The notes beneath the pieces were generated by a model. The model did no database searches, was not told where the DNA came from, and worked only from the letters and a program-made list of their open reading frames with translations. Below are positions 1 through 8,456 of a DNA stretch of 64,000 nucleotides, one piece after another. Origin of the DNA: Prosthecobacter fusiformis. Lineage in GTDB: Bacteria > Verrucomicrobiota > Verrucomicrobiia > Verrucomicrobiales > Verrucomicrobiaceae. Location of the stretch: NCBI RefSeq assembly GCF_004364345.1, contig NZ_SOCA01000004.1, positions 248,001 through 312,000 on the forward strand, in the 5' to 3' direction. Each line of letters begins with the position of its first letter. The stretch's first letter is position 1. A program made the position numbers and the translations under genes.

Positions 1-514
1 TCAGCCCTAGCCCCACCAAAGCTCCCAGGCTGGTCCAGCCATCGGTGAGCACATGCTTGCCATTGGAGACGAGGATGAGGGAGGATTGCTGCTTTCCCGT
101 GCGGAGCAGATACAGCCCCAGGCCACCATTGATGATGATGGTCAGTACTGTTAGCAGCACACCTTTGTCCAGATTGGCCACCTCCAGTCCACCTGCCCAG
201 CGGCGGATGGATTCATAACTGATGAAGACCGCCGCCAGAATGATCAACCCGCCCTCGACCCCGGCGGAAATAAAGGCGATCTTGCTATGCCCATAAGGAT
301 GGTTTTCATCCGCCGGCTGCTCTGTCAGCCATAGGCTGTACGCGGCAAAAATGACCGCCACCACATGCACAATGGATTCAGCCGCATCCCCCAAGATAGC
401 CGCCGATCCCGTCAGCAGATAGGCTCCCATCTTCAGGCCAAGCATGACAAACCCGATGATCAGAGACCAGCGCATGGCCTTGGAGGCCGGCGAGCGTGAG
501 GGAAGGGGAATCAT
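1..514 (-). CDS. Cation diffusion facilitator (CDF) family transporter, partial at left edge
   Basis: About 171 N-terminal residues are in the window; the C-terminus lies beyond the left edge. The translation starts MIPLPSRSPASKAMRW and shows alternating hydrophobic helices, the CDF-typical HPYGHSK segment, and a later HVLTDGWTS segment. The latter matches the HxxxD metal site of transmembrane helix 5 in ZitB/FieF-like transporters. Family members export divalent cations (zinc, iron, manganese and others) from the cytoplasm by proton antiport; the substrate cannot be told from this part. The ATG overlaps the TGA of the upstream HAD gene by 4 bases (ATGA), so translation is probably coupled and the two genes form one minus-strand unit, perhaps with infC further upstream. 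The cytoplasmic C-terminal domain is not visible. Confidence 0.85.
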   Translation of the reverse strand, partial: MIPLPSRSPASKAMRWSLIIGFVMLGLKMGAYLLTGSAAILGDAAESIVHVVAVIFAAYSLWLTEQPADENHPYGHSKIAFISAGVEGGLIILAAVFISYESIRRWAGGLEVANLDKGVLLTVLTIIINGGLGLYLLRTGKQQSSLILVSNGKHVLTDGWTSLGALVGLGL

Positions 515-1200
515 GACAGCAGCAGTGCACACACTTTCTCCGCATCCGCCAGGTTTTCTAGGCTCTGCCAGGGCTGATGAGCCGCCAGGGAAGTGGCTGG
601 AAAATGACCTGTGCCCACGGCCAGGCAGCGTGCATTCATCGCATGAGCACAGGAGATATCCTTGGGCGTATCGCCAATGACGATGACCTCACCCGCCGTA
701 TAGCTGCGCCCTGTCACTGCATTCATGCGCTGCAATGCCACAGGCCCCAGCAAGTTACGATCCTCCGCATCATCACCAAAAGCCCCTTCGAGAAAATACC
801 TCTGCAAGTGGAAGCGTTTCAGCTTGGCATCAGCACCGGCGCGCACATTGCCAGTCAGTAGCCCCACGTCCACGCCATCCCGCCCCTGAAGCATAGGCAG
901 CAGCTTTTCTATACCTGGCAGCACACGGCCCACAAAGCTTTCATGGTTTAACCGTGCATCCAGTCTTTTCAGATACACATCCAGGTATTGGCGGACCAGG
1001 GCATCTGTCAGATCATGTCCCGTCTGCCCAAAGAGCTTGCGCACCACCCCGCCATCCGTGGCTCCAGCCAGATCCAGCGGCGGTAGCTTTTCACGTGATA
1101 CGCCCAGCACCTCCTCCACAGCATCCAGCAGCGACGCACCACCAGCGCCTCCGGTATCCAGCAGGGTACCGTCAATATCAAAAAGAAGAAGTCTTGCCAT
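511..1200 (-). CDS. HAD-superfamily phosphatase (phosphoglycolate phosphatase-like)
   Basis: A 229-residue protein beginning MARLLLFDIDGTLLDTGG. HAD motif I is DIDGTLLD close to the N-terminus. A Thr/Gly pair in LLTGN marks motif II, a lysine lies in the following helix, and GDTPKD is the acidic motif IV. A helical cap lies between motifs I and II, as in subfamily IA enzymes such as phosphoglycolate phosphatase (Gph) and PGMB-like enzymes. The likely reaction is phosphate-monoester hydrolysis; the substrate is not determined. I chose the ATG at 1200 because motif I normally lies within ten residues of the start. An ATG at 1230 would add ten residues (MGADTDPSPQ) that look non-family. Neither start has a clear Shine-Dalgarno sequence. 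The stop overlaps the start of the downstream CDF gene. Confidence 0.85.
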   Translation of the reverse strand: MARLLLFDIDGTLLDTGGAGGASLLDAVEEVLGVSREKLPPLDLAGATDGGVVRKLFGQTGHDLTDALVRQYLDVYLKRLDARLNHESFVGRVLPGIEKLLPMLQGRDGVDVGLLTGNVRAGADAKLKRFHLQRYFLEGAFGDDAEDRNLLGPVALQRMNAVTGRSYTAGEVIVIGDTPKDISCAHAMNARCLAVGTGHFPATSLAAHQPWQSLENLADAEKVCALLLS

Positions 1201-1244
1201 TTGGGGGGAGGGATCAGTGTCAGCACCCATGTGCCGATAAACAT

Positions 1245-1278
1245 ATTGGCCGTGGTTTTGGATAAAACCACGGCCAAT
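1245..1278 (-). terminator. Hairpin downstream of infC, likely intrinsic terminator
   Basis: Perfect 15-bp stem (1245-1259 with 1264-1278) and a 4-base loop, 24 bases after the infC stop. On the minus strand it is followed by a modest T-rich stretch (ATGTTTATC). Stem strength and position fit transcription termination after infC; the weak U tract lowers certainty. It lies just upstream of the HAD gene, which would then need its own promoter or read-through. Confidence 0.65.
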
Positions 1279-1302
1279 CTTGATGAACCTTAGTTCGGTC
1301 TA

Positions 1303-2205
1303 TTAACTCTGTGCTGGAGGCTGCGGGGCAGCGTGATCGTCATGGTGATCATCGTGATGCTCCTCATGCTCATCATGCTTGTCCTCACGCGGGTCATGCT
1401 CACCCTGGTGCATGTCCTTCTCTTCAGTCACACCCTTCAGGTGGGTCTTGAATTTACGATGGCGCTGACGTTCAGGCAGCGGGCTCATCTGCATGTTGAT
1501 GTTACGACCGGCCATCTTGGGCTCCTGGTCGGCATGTCCCATGGTCAGAAGGTCGTTTTTGATCTTGGCGGCCAGGGCATGGCCCAGTTCCTGGTGGGCC
1601 ATTTGACGGCCACGGAACTGAAGCTGGATGCGGACCTTGTGCCCTTCAGCCAAAAAGTCTTCCGCGTGCACGATCTTTATCAGGTAATCATGCGGATCAA
1701 TGCCGATGCGGAATTTAAGCTCCTTCAGCTTGCCACCCTTTTGATGTTTGTGAGCTTCCTTCTTATGCTTTTCCTGGATGTACTTATACTTGCCGTAATC
1801 CACGATTTTGCACACCGGAGGCTCAGCACTGGAGGCCACTTCCACGAGGTCAAGCCCGCGCTCCTTGGCCATGCGCAGCGCCTGCTGCGTTGGCAGCACA
1901 CCATACTGCTGGTTGGTAATGCCATCGACCACTCGCACCTTCGGCGCGCGGATACGCTCATTCACCCGGGTCTGGTCAGCATAACGGCTGTTATTGCGCT
2001 GGGGCCTGCCGCCACCACCACCTGGGCGGTTAAAAGGAGGACCGCCGCTCGGACGTGGCTGGTAGCCGCCTGCAGGTGCTGGGCGGTTGACCGGTGCGCT
2101 GGGGGTGCCAGCAGGAGCCCCTGCCGCAGGTTGCGCAGGAGTAGGATTGGTATTGGGACGGGCGCCGAATTGGCCGGCGCTCAAATTATTGAATGGATTG
2201 CTAAT
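1303..2205 (-). CDS. infC: Translation initiation factor IF-3 with ATT start codon and unusual tails
   Basis: The core (YADQTRVNERIRAPKVRVVD onward, through IDYGKYKY-like and KELKFRIGIDPHDY segments) is unmistakably IF-3, which binds the 30S subunit and checks start-codon/initiator-tRNA pairing. I place the start at an ATT codon at 2205. It has a strong Shine-Dalgarno GGAGGT at 2211-2216, five bases upstream; no in-frame ATG exists before the upstream stop, and the next alternative is a TTG at 2184 lacking such a site. ATT is the classical infC start that lets IF-3 repress its own translation. This gives 300 residues, versus about 180 in E. coli. The N-terminus carries about 75 extra Pro/Gly/Ala/Arg-rich residues. 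The C-terminus has a His/Asp/Glu-rich tail (HDEHEEHHDDHHDDH) that may bind metal. A hairpin terminator follows. Confidence 0.95.
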   Translation of the reverse strand: MSNPFNNLSAGQFGARPNTNPTPAQPAAGAPAGTPSAPVNRPAPAGGYQPRPSGGPPFNRPGGGGGRPQRNNSRYADQTRVNERIRAPKVRVVDGITNQQYGVLPTQQALRMAKERGLDLVEVASSAEPPVCKIVDYGKYKYIQEKHKKEAHKHQKGGKLKELKFRIGIDPHDYLIKIVHAEDFLAEGHKVRIQLQFRGRQMAHQELGHALAAKIKNDLLTMGHADQEPKMAGRNINMQMSPLPERQRHRKFKTHLKGVTEEKDMHQGEHDPREDKHDEHEEHHDDHHDDHAAPQPPAQS

Positions 2206-2210
2206 GGCTG

Positions 2211-2216
2211 ACCTCC
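2211..2216 (-). promoter_or_regulatory. Shine-Dalgarno site fixing the ATT start of infC
   Basis: GGAGGT on the minus strand, with a five-base spacer (CAGCC) to ATT at 2205-2203. This is one of the few strong Shine-Dalgarno sites in the window and decides the infC start. Confidence 0.85.
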
Positions 2217-2631
2217 AGGTGTGTTCGGATCAAAGGGCGCAGTTTGCCCTTTGAAAATGGTTTTGTCGCTCCACGGGTCATCTCAAACATAGCTGACCGT
2301 AGGGGCTGTCTGAAGCATGGACGAGTCTTCCTTCACCCGATCATGCGGGCTTGGTAAAGAAAGGCTCAAACAAATCATGCTAAAAAAATGGTGGAAAATG
2401 AACGGCGTAGTGTCGCTCAGGATTCGCAAATGAATCCATGTCTGGTTCCCACAACGCTACAAATAATCAATTTCTTAGCACTGAGCAAGATGTTTTACGA
2501 GAAAGTCTGGTTGGAGCGATGGCAGACTATTGCTGAAAACGGGTTCAATAGGAATGCTTGATCCGCCCAATCACGTGACCTTGTCTTTCCTGCTCGCTTG
2601 CAGTATGTGGAGTGAGGGCGTAAAGTGATCT
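2217..2631. other. Divergent intergenic region between infC and the DUF433 gene
   Basis: About 415 bases holding the upstream regions of both divergent genes. I see no convincing -10/-35 pair, no riboswitch fold and no ribosomal-protein leader. A 43-codon open frame at 2430-2561 (plus) has no recognisable product or ribosome-binding site and is not called. Confidence 0.4.
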
Positions 2632-2976
2632 ATGAGCGTGCTGACCCAGCGCCTGGTAAAGGAAATCGAATCGGCATCTGAGCCTGTACAGGCTGAGGTT
2701 CTGGACTTTGTTTTGTTTGTTAAAGGTCGGCATGATGCGAGCCTGGGCGAAAGAATCCAGCGAACGGCAGGCGTGTGTGGCGGGGAGGCTTGCCTCGGGA
2801 ATACCCGAATCGCTATCTGGATGCTGGAAACCGCGCGGAGATCCGGCGTGAGCGAGGCTGAGCTGCTTCTCGATTATCCGGGCCTTAATCGGGCCGACTT
2901 GAGCGCTGCCTGGGATTACGTGATGAGCCATTCGACCGAGATCGAAAACCTCATCCGCCAAAACGAAGAAGCCTGA
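2632..2976 (+). CDS. DUF433-domain antitoxin-like protein
   Basis: A 114-residue protein. Residues 1-35 (MSVLTQRLVKEIE...EVLDFVLFV) resemble the short helical N-terminus of DUF2281-type proteins. Residues from about 48 (CGGEACLGNTRIAIWMLE...LLLDYPGLNRADLSAAWDY) match DUF433, a winged-helix-like domain common in VapB-like antitoxins; the pattern CxG..ClGnTRIaiW and the DYPxL block are diagnostic. It is followed by a PIN-like DUF5615 gene with stop and start fused as TGATG, the arrangement expected for a toxin-antitoxin operon with translational coupling. The expected role is neutralising the partner and binding the operon promoter. That role is inferred from family and context only. No clear promoter or operator palindrome was seen upstream. 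Confidence 0.85.
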   Translation: MSVLTQRLVKEIESASEPVQAEVLDFVLFVKGRHDASLGERIQRTAGVCGGEACLGNTRIAIWMLETARRSGVSEAELLLDYPGLNRADLSAAWDYVMSHSTEIENLIRQNEEA

Positions 2977-3320
2977 TGGCCCGGCTCTACTCCAACGAGA
3001 ATTTTCCATTGCGGGTGGTGGTCTGCCTTCGCAGTCACGGACACGATGTTTTGACATCCCTGGAATCTGGCCGCGCCAACCAAAAAGTCCCCGATGACGA
3101 AGTCCTGCGTTATGCCATCGAGCAGCAAAGGACGCTCCTCACCTTGAACCGGCTGGATTTCTTCCGCCTGCATCGTTCTTCGGAAGGGCTGCACTCCGGT
3201 ATCATTGCCTGCACAAGTGACGGCGATCCTGTCCGGCTTGCACAGCGCATCCATGACGCCATTGACGGCTTGGATGATCTTTCGGGCCAGTTGATTCGCA
3301 TCACAAGGCCTCAAGGTTAG
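2976..3320 (+). CDS. DUF5615 PIN-like toxin candidate
   Basis: A 114-residue protein starting [28 protein letters not shown], the signature of DUF5615 PIN-like proteins: the acidic Nterm 'NENFP', then a later D in '[30 protein letters not shown]' where PIN nucleases place conserved Asp residues. Family members are paired with DUF433 antitoxins and are thought to be RNases that act when the antitoxin is degraded. The usual first motif is D-E-N/D; here it reads SNEN, so one acidic position may be lost or replaced. The ATG overlaps the antitoxin TGA by one base. The stop overlaps the stop of the convergent helicase gene by three bases, so no terminator space lies between them. Confidence 0.82.
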   Translation: MARLYSNENFPLRVVVCLRSHGHDVLTSLESGRANQKVPDDEVLRYAIEQQRTLLTLNRLDFFRLHRSSEGLHSGIIACTSDGDPVRLAQRIHDAIDGLDDLSGQLIRITRPQG

Positions 3321-5857
3321 CTTTCAACCACCGGCCCCAAACTCACCAGCCCGAGTCCTGGTTTTCCCTCGTCCCGTGCTTTGGCCAGGTCCACGGTGAA
3401 GACGGCCTGCCAGTCGTTCAGTCCTTCCAGGTCCACGAGCACTTGGGAGACTTTCCAGGCTTTCCCATCCTCACTGGGGTCCACAAAAGTATAGCGGCCA
3501 TTGCGGGCTTCGTTGTCCAGCAGCAGGCGGTCGTGCTCATCGTAATAGGGCTCCATCGTGGTGGCCAGTACATCGGCCGTCCAGGGGGCCGCCAGGGGAC
3601 CGAGGGCGGTGCTGGCCATCTTATAATCCTCGATCACGAGGCCGCGGAAGAAGCGGAAGATTTCGGTGCGGATGAGGGCGGTGAATTCGCGCCTGTTGCG
3701 GGTGATGTCCGGGGCTTCTTCCGGCTTCTCCTCCTCGGGTTTCCATTCCGGATTGCGCAGCTTTTCCCATTCATCCATCAGGCTGGAGTCCGTGCCGCGC
3801 AGCACCCCGGCCAGCCAGGCTTCCATCTCCTGCACGGGTTCAGTTTTAAACGTATCCGGCACTGTCTGGGCCAGCACTTTGTAAACGCTGGAAAGATGCC
3901 GCAGCAGCACGCCTTCGGTGCGGTGGAGGTCGTAATCCTGGATGTAATCGGTGAAGCTGCGGAAGTTTTCAAACATCTCCCGCACGATGCTTTTGGGGCG
4001 GATGTTTTCCTGGCCTACCCATGGATGCAACGCGGCGAATTCGTTGAAGGTGCTGTAAATAAAATCGCGGCAGGGTTTCGGATACTCCAGCTCTTCCAGC
4101 CGGGCGATGCGTTCCTCATACGGCACCCCTTCTTCCTTCATCGTCGCCATGGTCTCATCCTTCACCTTGCTGAGCTGGCGGCGTAAAATGAGGTCCGGAT
4201 TTTCCAAGATGGATTCACACAGCGTCAGCACATCCGCCGCATAGTTTGGCGATGCCGGATCAATGACGGAAAGCGTATCCATCAAATACAAAGACAGCGT
4301 GTGATTGAGGGAAAAGTCATCCTGCAACTCCACATTCAACTGCAGTTTTTGCCCGCTGCCTTTTCGTTCCCGTGGCGGGATGATGGAGATGATTTTGCGC
4401 TCGACCAGGGCGCGGAAAAGCTGCCAGGCGCGTTCCTTGTGCTGCTTCTTGGCCGCCACCGTTTCATGGGAATCCGCGATCAAATGTTGCATCGCCATGC
4501 AGCCATCACCTTCACGGCTCAGCACCTGCAGCATCATGCCGTGGGAGACCTGGAAGCGCGATACCAGCGGCTCTGGCGCGGCGGTTTGCAGCTTCTTAAA
4601 CGTGTCCTCATTCCAGCCGACGAAACCTTCCGGCGCTTTCTTCTTCACCATCTTGCGCATCTTCTTCACATCCCCCGCCGCCTTGGCTTCCATCTTGGCG
4701 TTTTCAATGATGTGCTCCGGGGCCTGGGCCACCACAAAGCCGATGTCATCATACCCCCGGCGGCCTGCCCGGCCGGTGATCTGGTGAAAGTCCCGCGCCG
4801 AAAGCGTGGCCACCTTTTGCCCGCCATACTTGCTCAGCCGCGTCAGCAGTACTGTGCGGATCGGCACATTAACACCCACGCCCAAAGTATCCGTCCCGCA
4901 GATCACCTTCAGCAGCCCGCGTTGGGCCAGCTTTTCCACCAGCATGCGATACTTCGGCAGCAGTCCGGCATGGTGGATGCCCACTCCATGATAAAGATAC
5001 TTCTTCACCTCCTTGCCATATGGGCTGGTGAATTTGGCACCTTCCAGGCATTCCTTGATCGCCGTCTTTTCCGCTGCGGAGCAGAAGTTCAGGCTCATCA
5101 GATCCTGCGCTGCCTGCGCCGCGTCATTCTGCGTAAAATGCACCAGATAGACCGGCGTCTTTTTTGCCTCCACCAGCTCCTGCAAGGTGACATCCACGGA
5201 GGTCGTCGCATAGCTGAATTCCAGCGGGACCGGCCGGGTCTGAGAGGAGATGATCACACTCTCCGCCTGGGTCAGCTTCGTCAGCTCGCGCTGGAAAAAA
5301 TCCGTCGCACCCATGGTGGCGGAAATGAGCAGGAAACGCGACTTCCGCATGGTGAGCAGCGGCACCTGCCAGGCCACCCCGCGCTCATGGTCCGAGTAAT
5401 AGTGAAACTCATCCATGATCACCTCATGGAAGGGCGCTTTTTCGCCATCACGAAGCGCATAGTTGGCCAAAATTTCCGCCGTGCAGCACAGGATGGGCGC
5501 ATCCCGGTTCACCGTCGCATCACCCGTCGCCATGCCGACATTCTCCGGCCCAAAATCCCGGCACAGCGCCAGGAACTTTTCATTCACTAGCGCCTTGATG
5601 GGGCAGGTGTAAACCGACCTTCTCTTCCGTGCCAGCGAGCGGAAATGCAGCGCCGTGGCCACCAGCGATTTGCCTGAACCGGTAGGCGTGTTGAGGATGA
5701 CGTTTTTATCCTCAAACAGTTCCAGGACGGCCTCCTCCTGCGCCGGATACAGCTCCAGATTTTTCTCCGCTACATAATCCAAAAATCTCCCGAGCAGCTC
5801 ATCATTCGAGCAGTCGGGAGATTCAGGCAAGCGGCGCAGCAGAGGATGGTCAGACAT
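3317..5857 (-). CDS. Ski2-like DEAD/DEAH-box helicase (DUF3516-type C-terminus)
   Basis: An 846-residue cytoplasmic helicase. Motif I (TPTGSGKS) is at residues 57-64, motif II (DEFH) at 149-152, motif III (SAT) at 179-181 and motif VI ([10 protein letters not shown]) at 359-368. These show a superfamily-2 helicase of the Ski2/Mtr4/Lhr-related type with two RecA-like domains, followed by about 440 residues resembling the DUF3516 region of bacterial members. The likely role is ATP-driven unwinding or remodelling of RNA or DNA; the in vivo substrate is unknown. It converges with the toxin-like gene and overlaps it by four bases. The RDD gene lies 61 bases upstream on the same strand. The length is normal for the bacterial DUF3516 group. 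Confidence 0.88.
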   Translation of the reverse strand: MSDHPLLRRLPESPDCSNDELLGRFLDYVAEKNLELYPAQEEAVLELFEDKNVILNTPTGSGKSLVATALHFRSLARKRRSVYTCPIKALVNEKFLALCRDFGPENVGMATGDATVNRDAPILCCTAEILANYALRDGEKAPFHEVIMDEFHYYSDHERGVAWQVPLLTMRKSRFLLISATMGATDFFQRELTKLTQAESVIISSQTRPVPLEFSYATTSVDVTLQELVEAKKTPVYLVHFTQNDAAQAAQDLMSLNFCSAAEKTAIKECLEGAKFTSPYGKEVKKYLYHGVGIHHAGLLPKYRMLVEKLAQRGLLKVICGTDTLGVGVNVPIRTVLLTRLSKYGGQKVATLSARDFHQITGRAGRRGYDDIGFVVAQAPEHIIENAKMEAKAAGDVKKMRKMVKKKAPEGFVGWNEDTFKKLQTAAPEPLVSRFQVSHGMMLQVLSREGDGCMAMQHLIADSHETVAAKKQHKERAWQLFRALVERKIISIIPPRERKGSGQKLQLNVELQDDFSLNHTLSLYLMDTLSVIDPASPNYAADVLTLCESILENPDLILRRQLSKVKDETMATMKEEGVPYEERIARLEELEYPKPCRDFIYSTFNEFAALHPWVGQENIRPKSIVREMFENFRSFTDYIQDYDLHRTEGVLLRHLSSVYKVLAQTVPDTFKTEPVQEMEAWLAGVLRGTDSSLMDEWEKLRNPEWKPEEEKPEEAPDITRNRREFTALIRTEIFRFFRGLVIEDYKMASTALGPLAAPWTADVLATTMEPYYDEHDRLLLDNEARNGRYTFVDPSEDGKAWKVSQVLVDLEGLNDWQAVFTVDLAKARDEGKPGLGLVSLGPVVES

Positions 5858-5918
5858 TCAGCCCCCAGTTTCCCGAGGCACCGTCGTCAGGCAATCGGAG
5901 AGTGCTGGTCAGGATCGT

Positions 5919-6419
5919 TTAAGCGACCACAACCTTGGTATCAGCAATGTCATCATGCAGCGTGTTACGTCCTGCGCGGAAGATGCATAGGGCATCTGCG
6001 ATCAAAGCCAGATTCACCACGGGAATATTGGAAACCACCCAGACTGGCAAGAGACGGTGTGTAATGATGCGAGTGCGGTCAATCGGGCTGCCGTCTTTTC
6101 TGACGATACGAACCTTGAGCAGTTTCTTGCCAATCGTCTGACCTTGAAGAAGGAATGTCCAGTTGATGCCGATCATGATAGCGAGTTGGACTGGTGCCCA
6201 AAGAAGCGACTCCACAAACGATTGGCCTACCGATTCTGCAGCACGCGCCCAGTAGCCTGAAAAATACATCAGAGGCAGGAGCACTGCGGCTGAAATCAGG
6301 CCATCCACAAGCTGCGCAACCAATCTTATCCAGGGGGAGGCCAAAGGTTGGCCTAGAAGACTGGAAACTTCCGGGGTCAAGTCTGCTTGAGGCGGTGCGT
6401 AAGGATTGATTTCGCTCAT
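5919..6419 (-). CDS. RDD-family membrane protein
   Basis: A 166-residue protein. The N-terminal segment MSEINPYAPPQADL is a short disordered lead seen in many planctomycete and verrucomicrobial membrane proteins. It is followed by RLVAQLVDGLISAAVLLPL (the Arg/Asp pair of RDD domains), a second helix near NWTFLLQGQTIGKKLLKVRIV, and a third hydrophobic stretch with a final Asp (TLHDDIADT). RDD proteins are three-helix inner-membrane proteins, some implicated in ion/proton exchange; the function here is unknown. I chose the ATG at 6419 over 6443 because the latter adds an atypical MHPQTHIF. The helicase gene is 61 bases downstream. Confidence 0.85.
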   Translation of the reverse strand: MSEINPYAPPQADLTPEVSSLLGQPLASPWIRLVAQLVDGLISAAVLLPLMYFSGYWARAAESVGQSFVESLLWAPVQLAIMIGINWTFLLQGQTIGKKLLKVRIVRKDGSPIDRTRIITHRLLPVWVVSNIPVVNLALIADALCIFRAGRNTLHDDIADTKVVVA

Positions 6420-6570
6420 GAAGATGTGGGTTTGAGGATGCAATGTCCGGGCGTCGAGGCAGATCCATAATCCGAGGGTGCGGATCGAAGCTGCCCTGAT
6501 TATTATACTCGGTTTTCCACCTCAAGTTGCGTCTGGGCTGCACAAATAATCTGATAAAATCCTGTTATCT

Positions 6571-8418
6571 TCACTGCATCATATCACGGCTGACTTCCTT
6601 CGACTCTTTTTCCAACGTCTCTTCCAGTGCGCTGTAATGGTTGCGGAGCCGTTGGCGGGTCAGCTTGCCAAAGAAACGAACCTTGCGCACCAACTTGTCG
6701 ATCTCTCCCGAATTGATTGCAGAATCGGTAATCTTCGTTTCAGCATAGGCCAGGGTCGTGGACCATACGAAAAGCTCAGCGCCGATGTCCACCAGACTGC
6801 CTAACAAAATTTGACGCCTTTCTAATGCAGGTCCGTTACGGACCATGGCGTGAAATAGAGTCCGGGCCAGTTTGCGGCTCTGTCCGGCGATGAACCTCAG
6901 ATCCTTCTGGAGGTCAGGGTGTAGAGTGTCATTGGCATGACCCGTTCCCGCTGGCATCCACATGCGCGGATACCAGGTGGCATAGGCTCGTCCTGCGCGC
7001 ATCGCAGCTTTTGCACGCACCTTCATTGGCAGCGTGGAGTTCACCACATCCGCCGCGATTTTTAAATGAGGATCCAGAATCTCCCGGGCGATGAACAATC
7101 GCATAATTTCACTGCTGCCCTCAAAGATGGTATTGATTCGGCAATCACGGAACAGACGTTCCACCGGGTCCGCAGATTCACCACGTGCCCGCAGGGAATC
7201 CGCCGTTTCATACCCGCGTCCACCCCGGATCTGCATCGTGTCATCCACGATCTCCCAGGAACGCTCACTGCCCCAAAGTTTGGCGATGGCAGCCTCCAGG
7301 CGCACATCTGCATTCTTGTCGCGGTCCACCAAGGCGGAAACGTATCTCACCATCGCTTCCATGGCAAAGCTGTCTGCACCCATCCGCGCCAGCTTGTCTG
7401 CCACGGCAGCATGCTTGCCCACAGGCTGTCCCCATTGCACACGCTCAGCCGCCCAACGGCTGGAGATTTCTACGCAGCGCTTGGACAAGCCCGAGCAGGC
7501 AGCTGGCAGGGTGATCCGGCCCGTGTTTAATGTGGTCAGGGCCACCTTGAGTCCACGGCCTTCACCGCCCAAAATGTTCTCACGCGGAACCCGCACATTT
7601 TCAAAACGGACGACGCCGTTATAAAGAGCCTTCAGACCCATGAAACGGCAGCGATGGATGATCTCTACCCCCGGCCAGGAAGTCTCCACAATGAAGGCCG
7701 AAGTCGCGTGCGGTTTTTCCCGTGTCGGAGTACGCGCCATGACCACGATCAGCCCCGCCTTCAGACTGTTGGTACACCACAGCTTTTCCCCATTGATGAT
7801 GAAATGGTCCTCGCCATCCGGCACGGCCATGGTGGTCATTCGGGCGGGATCGCTGCCCACATCGTTTTCAGTCAGCGCAAAGGCGCTGATTTCTCCTCGG
7901 GCACAGCGTGGCAAATACTTGGCTTTCTGCTCGTCTGTACCAAAAAGGATCAACGGCTGAGGTGCCCCGATGGACTGGTGAGCGGAAAGCAGTGCGGCCA
8001 AGTTTCCGCATTCACCACCCAGCAGCATGGCTGCACGTGAATAGTTGGTTTGCGAAAGCCCCAGGCCTCCATATTTAGTTGGAATTTTGATCCCGAAGGC
8101 CCCCAGCTCAGCCAGCTCTTCCAGCAGACTGTCAGGGATTTCTCCCGTGCGGTCGATCTCATCTGGATCAGCATGATTCAGCACTCCGCGCAGCCGGGCT
8201 ATAAAAGCATCCCCCTGATCGCTATCCTCGATGGATTGTTTGGGGAAGGGGATAAGCTTGTCAAAATCCGGTGTGCCGAAAAACAGTCCTGCTGCCAGTC
8301 CAGTATTGTTCCTTTCATCCCGCGCAGCCTCAGCCATCTCCAACGCCGCCTTTTGGCCGGCGGACATTTTGGACATGTCAATCATGGCTGCGGGTGGTGG
8401 GGCGAGGTTGGTTTTCAT
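6571..8418 (-). CDS. Acyl-CoA dehydrogenase (VLCAD/ACAD9-like, long form)
   Basis: A 615-residue flavoprotein catalysing the first oxidation of fatty acyl-CoA beta-oxidation (acyl-CoA to trans-2-enoyl-CoA). Residues about 55-430 form the dehydrogenase core: the ALTENDVGSDPARM segment, the WCTNSLKAGL flavin-binding region, the QIRGGRGYE block, and NTIFEGSSEIMRLF containing the expected catalytic Glu. The roughly 180-residue C-terminal extension beyond the core resembles mitochondrial very-long-chain enzymes and bacterial FadE-like long forms. It is the last gene of the minus-strand operon, 38 bases after the FadJ-like gene, so substrate enters from lipase, ligase and dehydrogenase encoded together. 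The ETF partner is not in the window. Confidence 0.9.
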   Translation of the reverse strand: MKTNLAPPPAAMIDMSKMSAGQKAALEMAEAARDERNNTGLAAGLFFGTPDFDKLIPFPKQSIEDSDQGDAFIARLRGVLNHADPDEIDRTGEIPDSLLEELAELGAFGIKIPTKYGGLGLSQTNYSRAAMLLGGECGNLAALLSAHQSIGAPQPLILFGTDEQKAKYLPRCARGEISAFALTENDVGSDPARMTTMAVPDGEDHFIINGEKLWCTNSLKAGLIVVMARTPTREKPHATSAFIVETSWPGVEIIHRCRFMGLKALYNGVVRFENVRVPRENILGGEGRGLKVALTTLNTGRITLPAACSGLSKRCVEISSRWAAERVQWGQPVGKHAAVADKLARMGADSFAMEAMVRYVSALVDRDKNADVRLEAAIAKLWGSERSWEIVDDTMQIRGGRGYETADSLRARGESADPVERLFRDCRINTIFEGSSEIMRLFIAREILDPHLKIAADVVNSTLPMKVRAKAAMRAGRAYATWYPRMWMPAGTGHANDTLHPDLQKDLRFIAGQSRKLARTLFHAMVRNGPALERRQILLGSLVDIGAELFVWSTTLAYAETKITDSAINSGEIDKLVRKVRFFGKLTRQRLRNHYSALEETLEKESKEVSRDMMQ

Positions 8419-8456
8419 AAAGGTTGGGGAGTAAAGAGTTATTGTCCTATCATTTG

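Noticed and set aside
1333..2211. Long open frame antisense to infC
   Set aside because: It mirrors the IF-3 codons; the product is not protein-like and infC is certain.
2430..2561. 43-codon open frame upstream of the DUF433 gene
   Set aside because: No ribosome-binding site, family or conserved motif; length is expected by chance.
4301..5590. Open frame of 429 codons antisense to the helicase
   Set aside because: His/Gln/Arg-rich shadow of helicase codons; motifs are all on the other strand.
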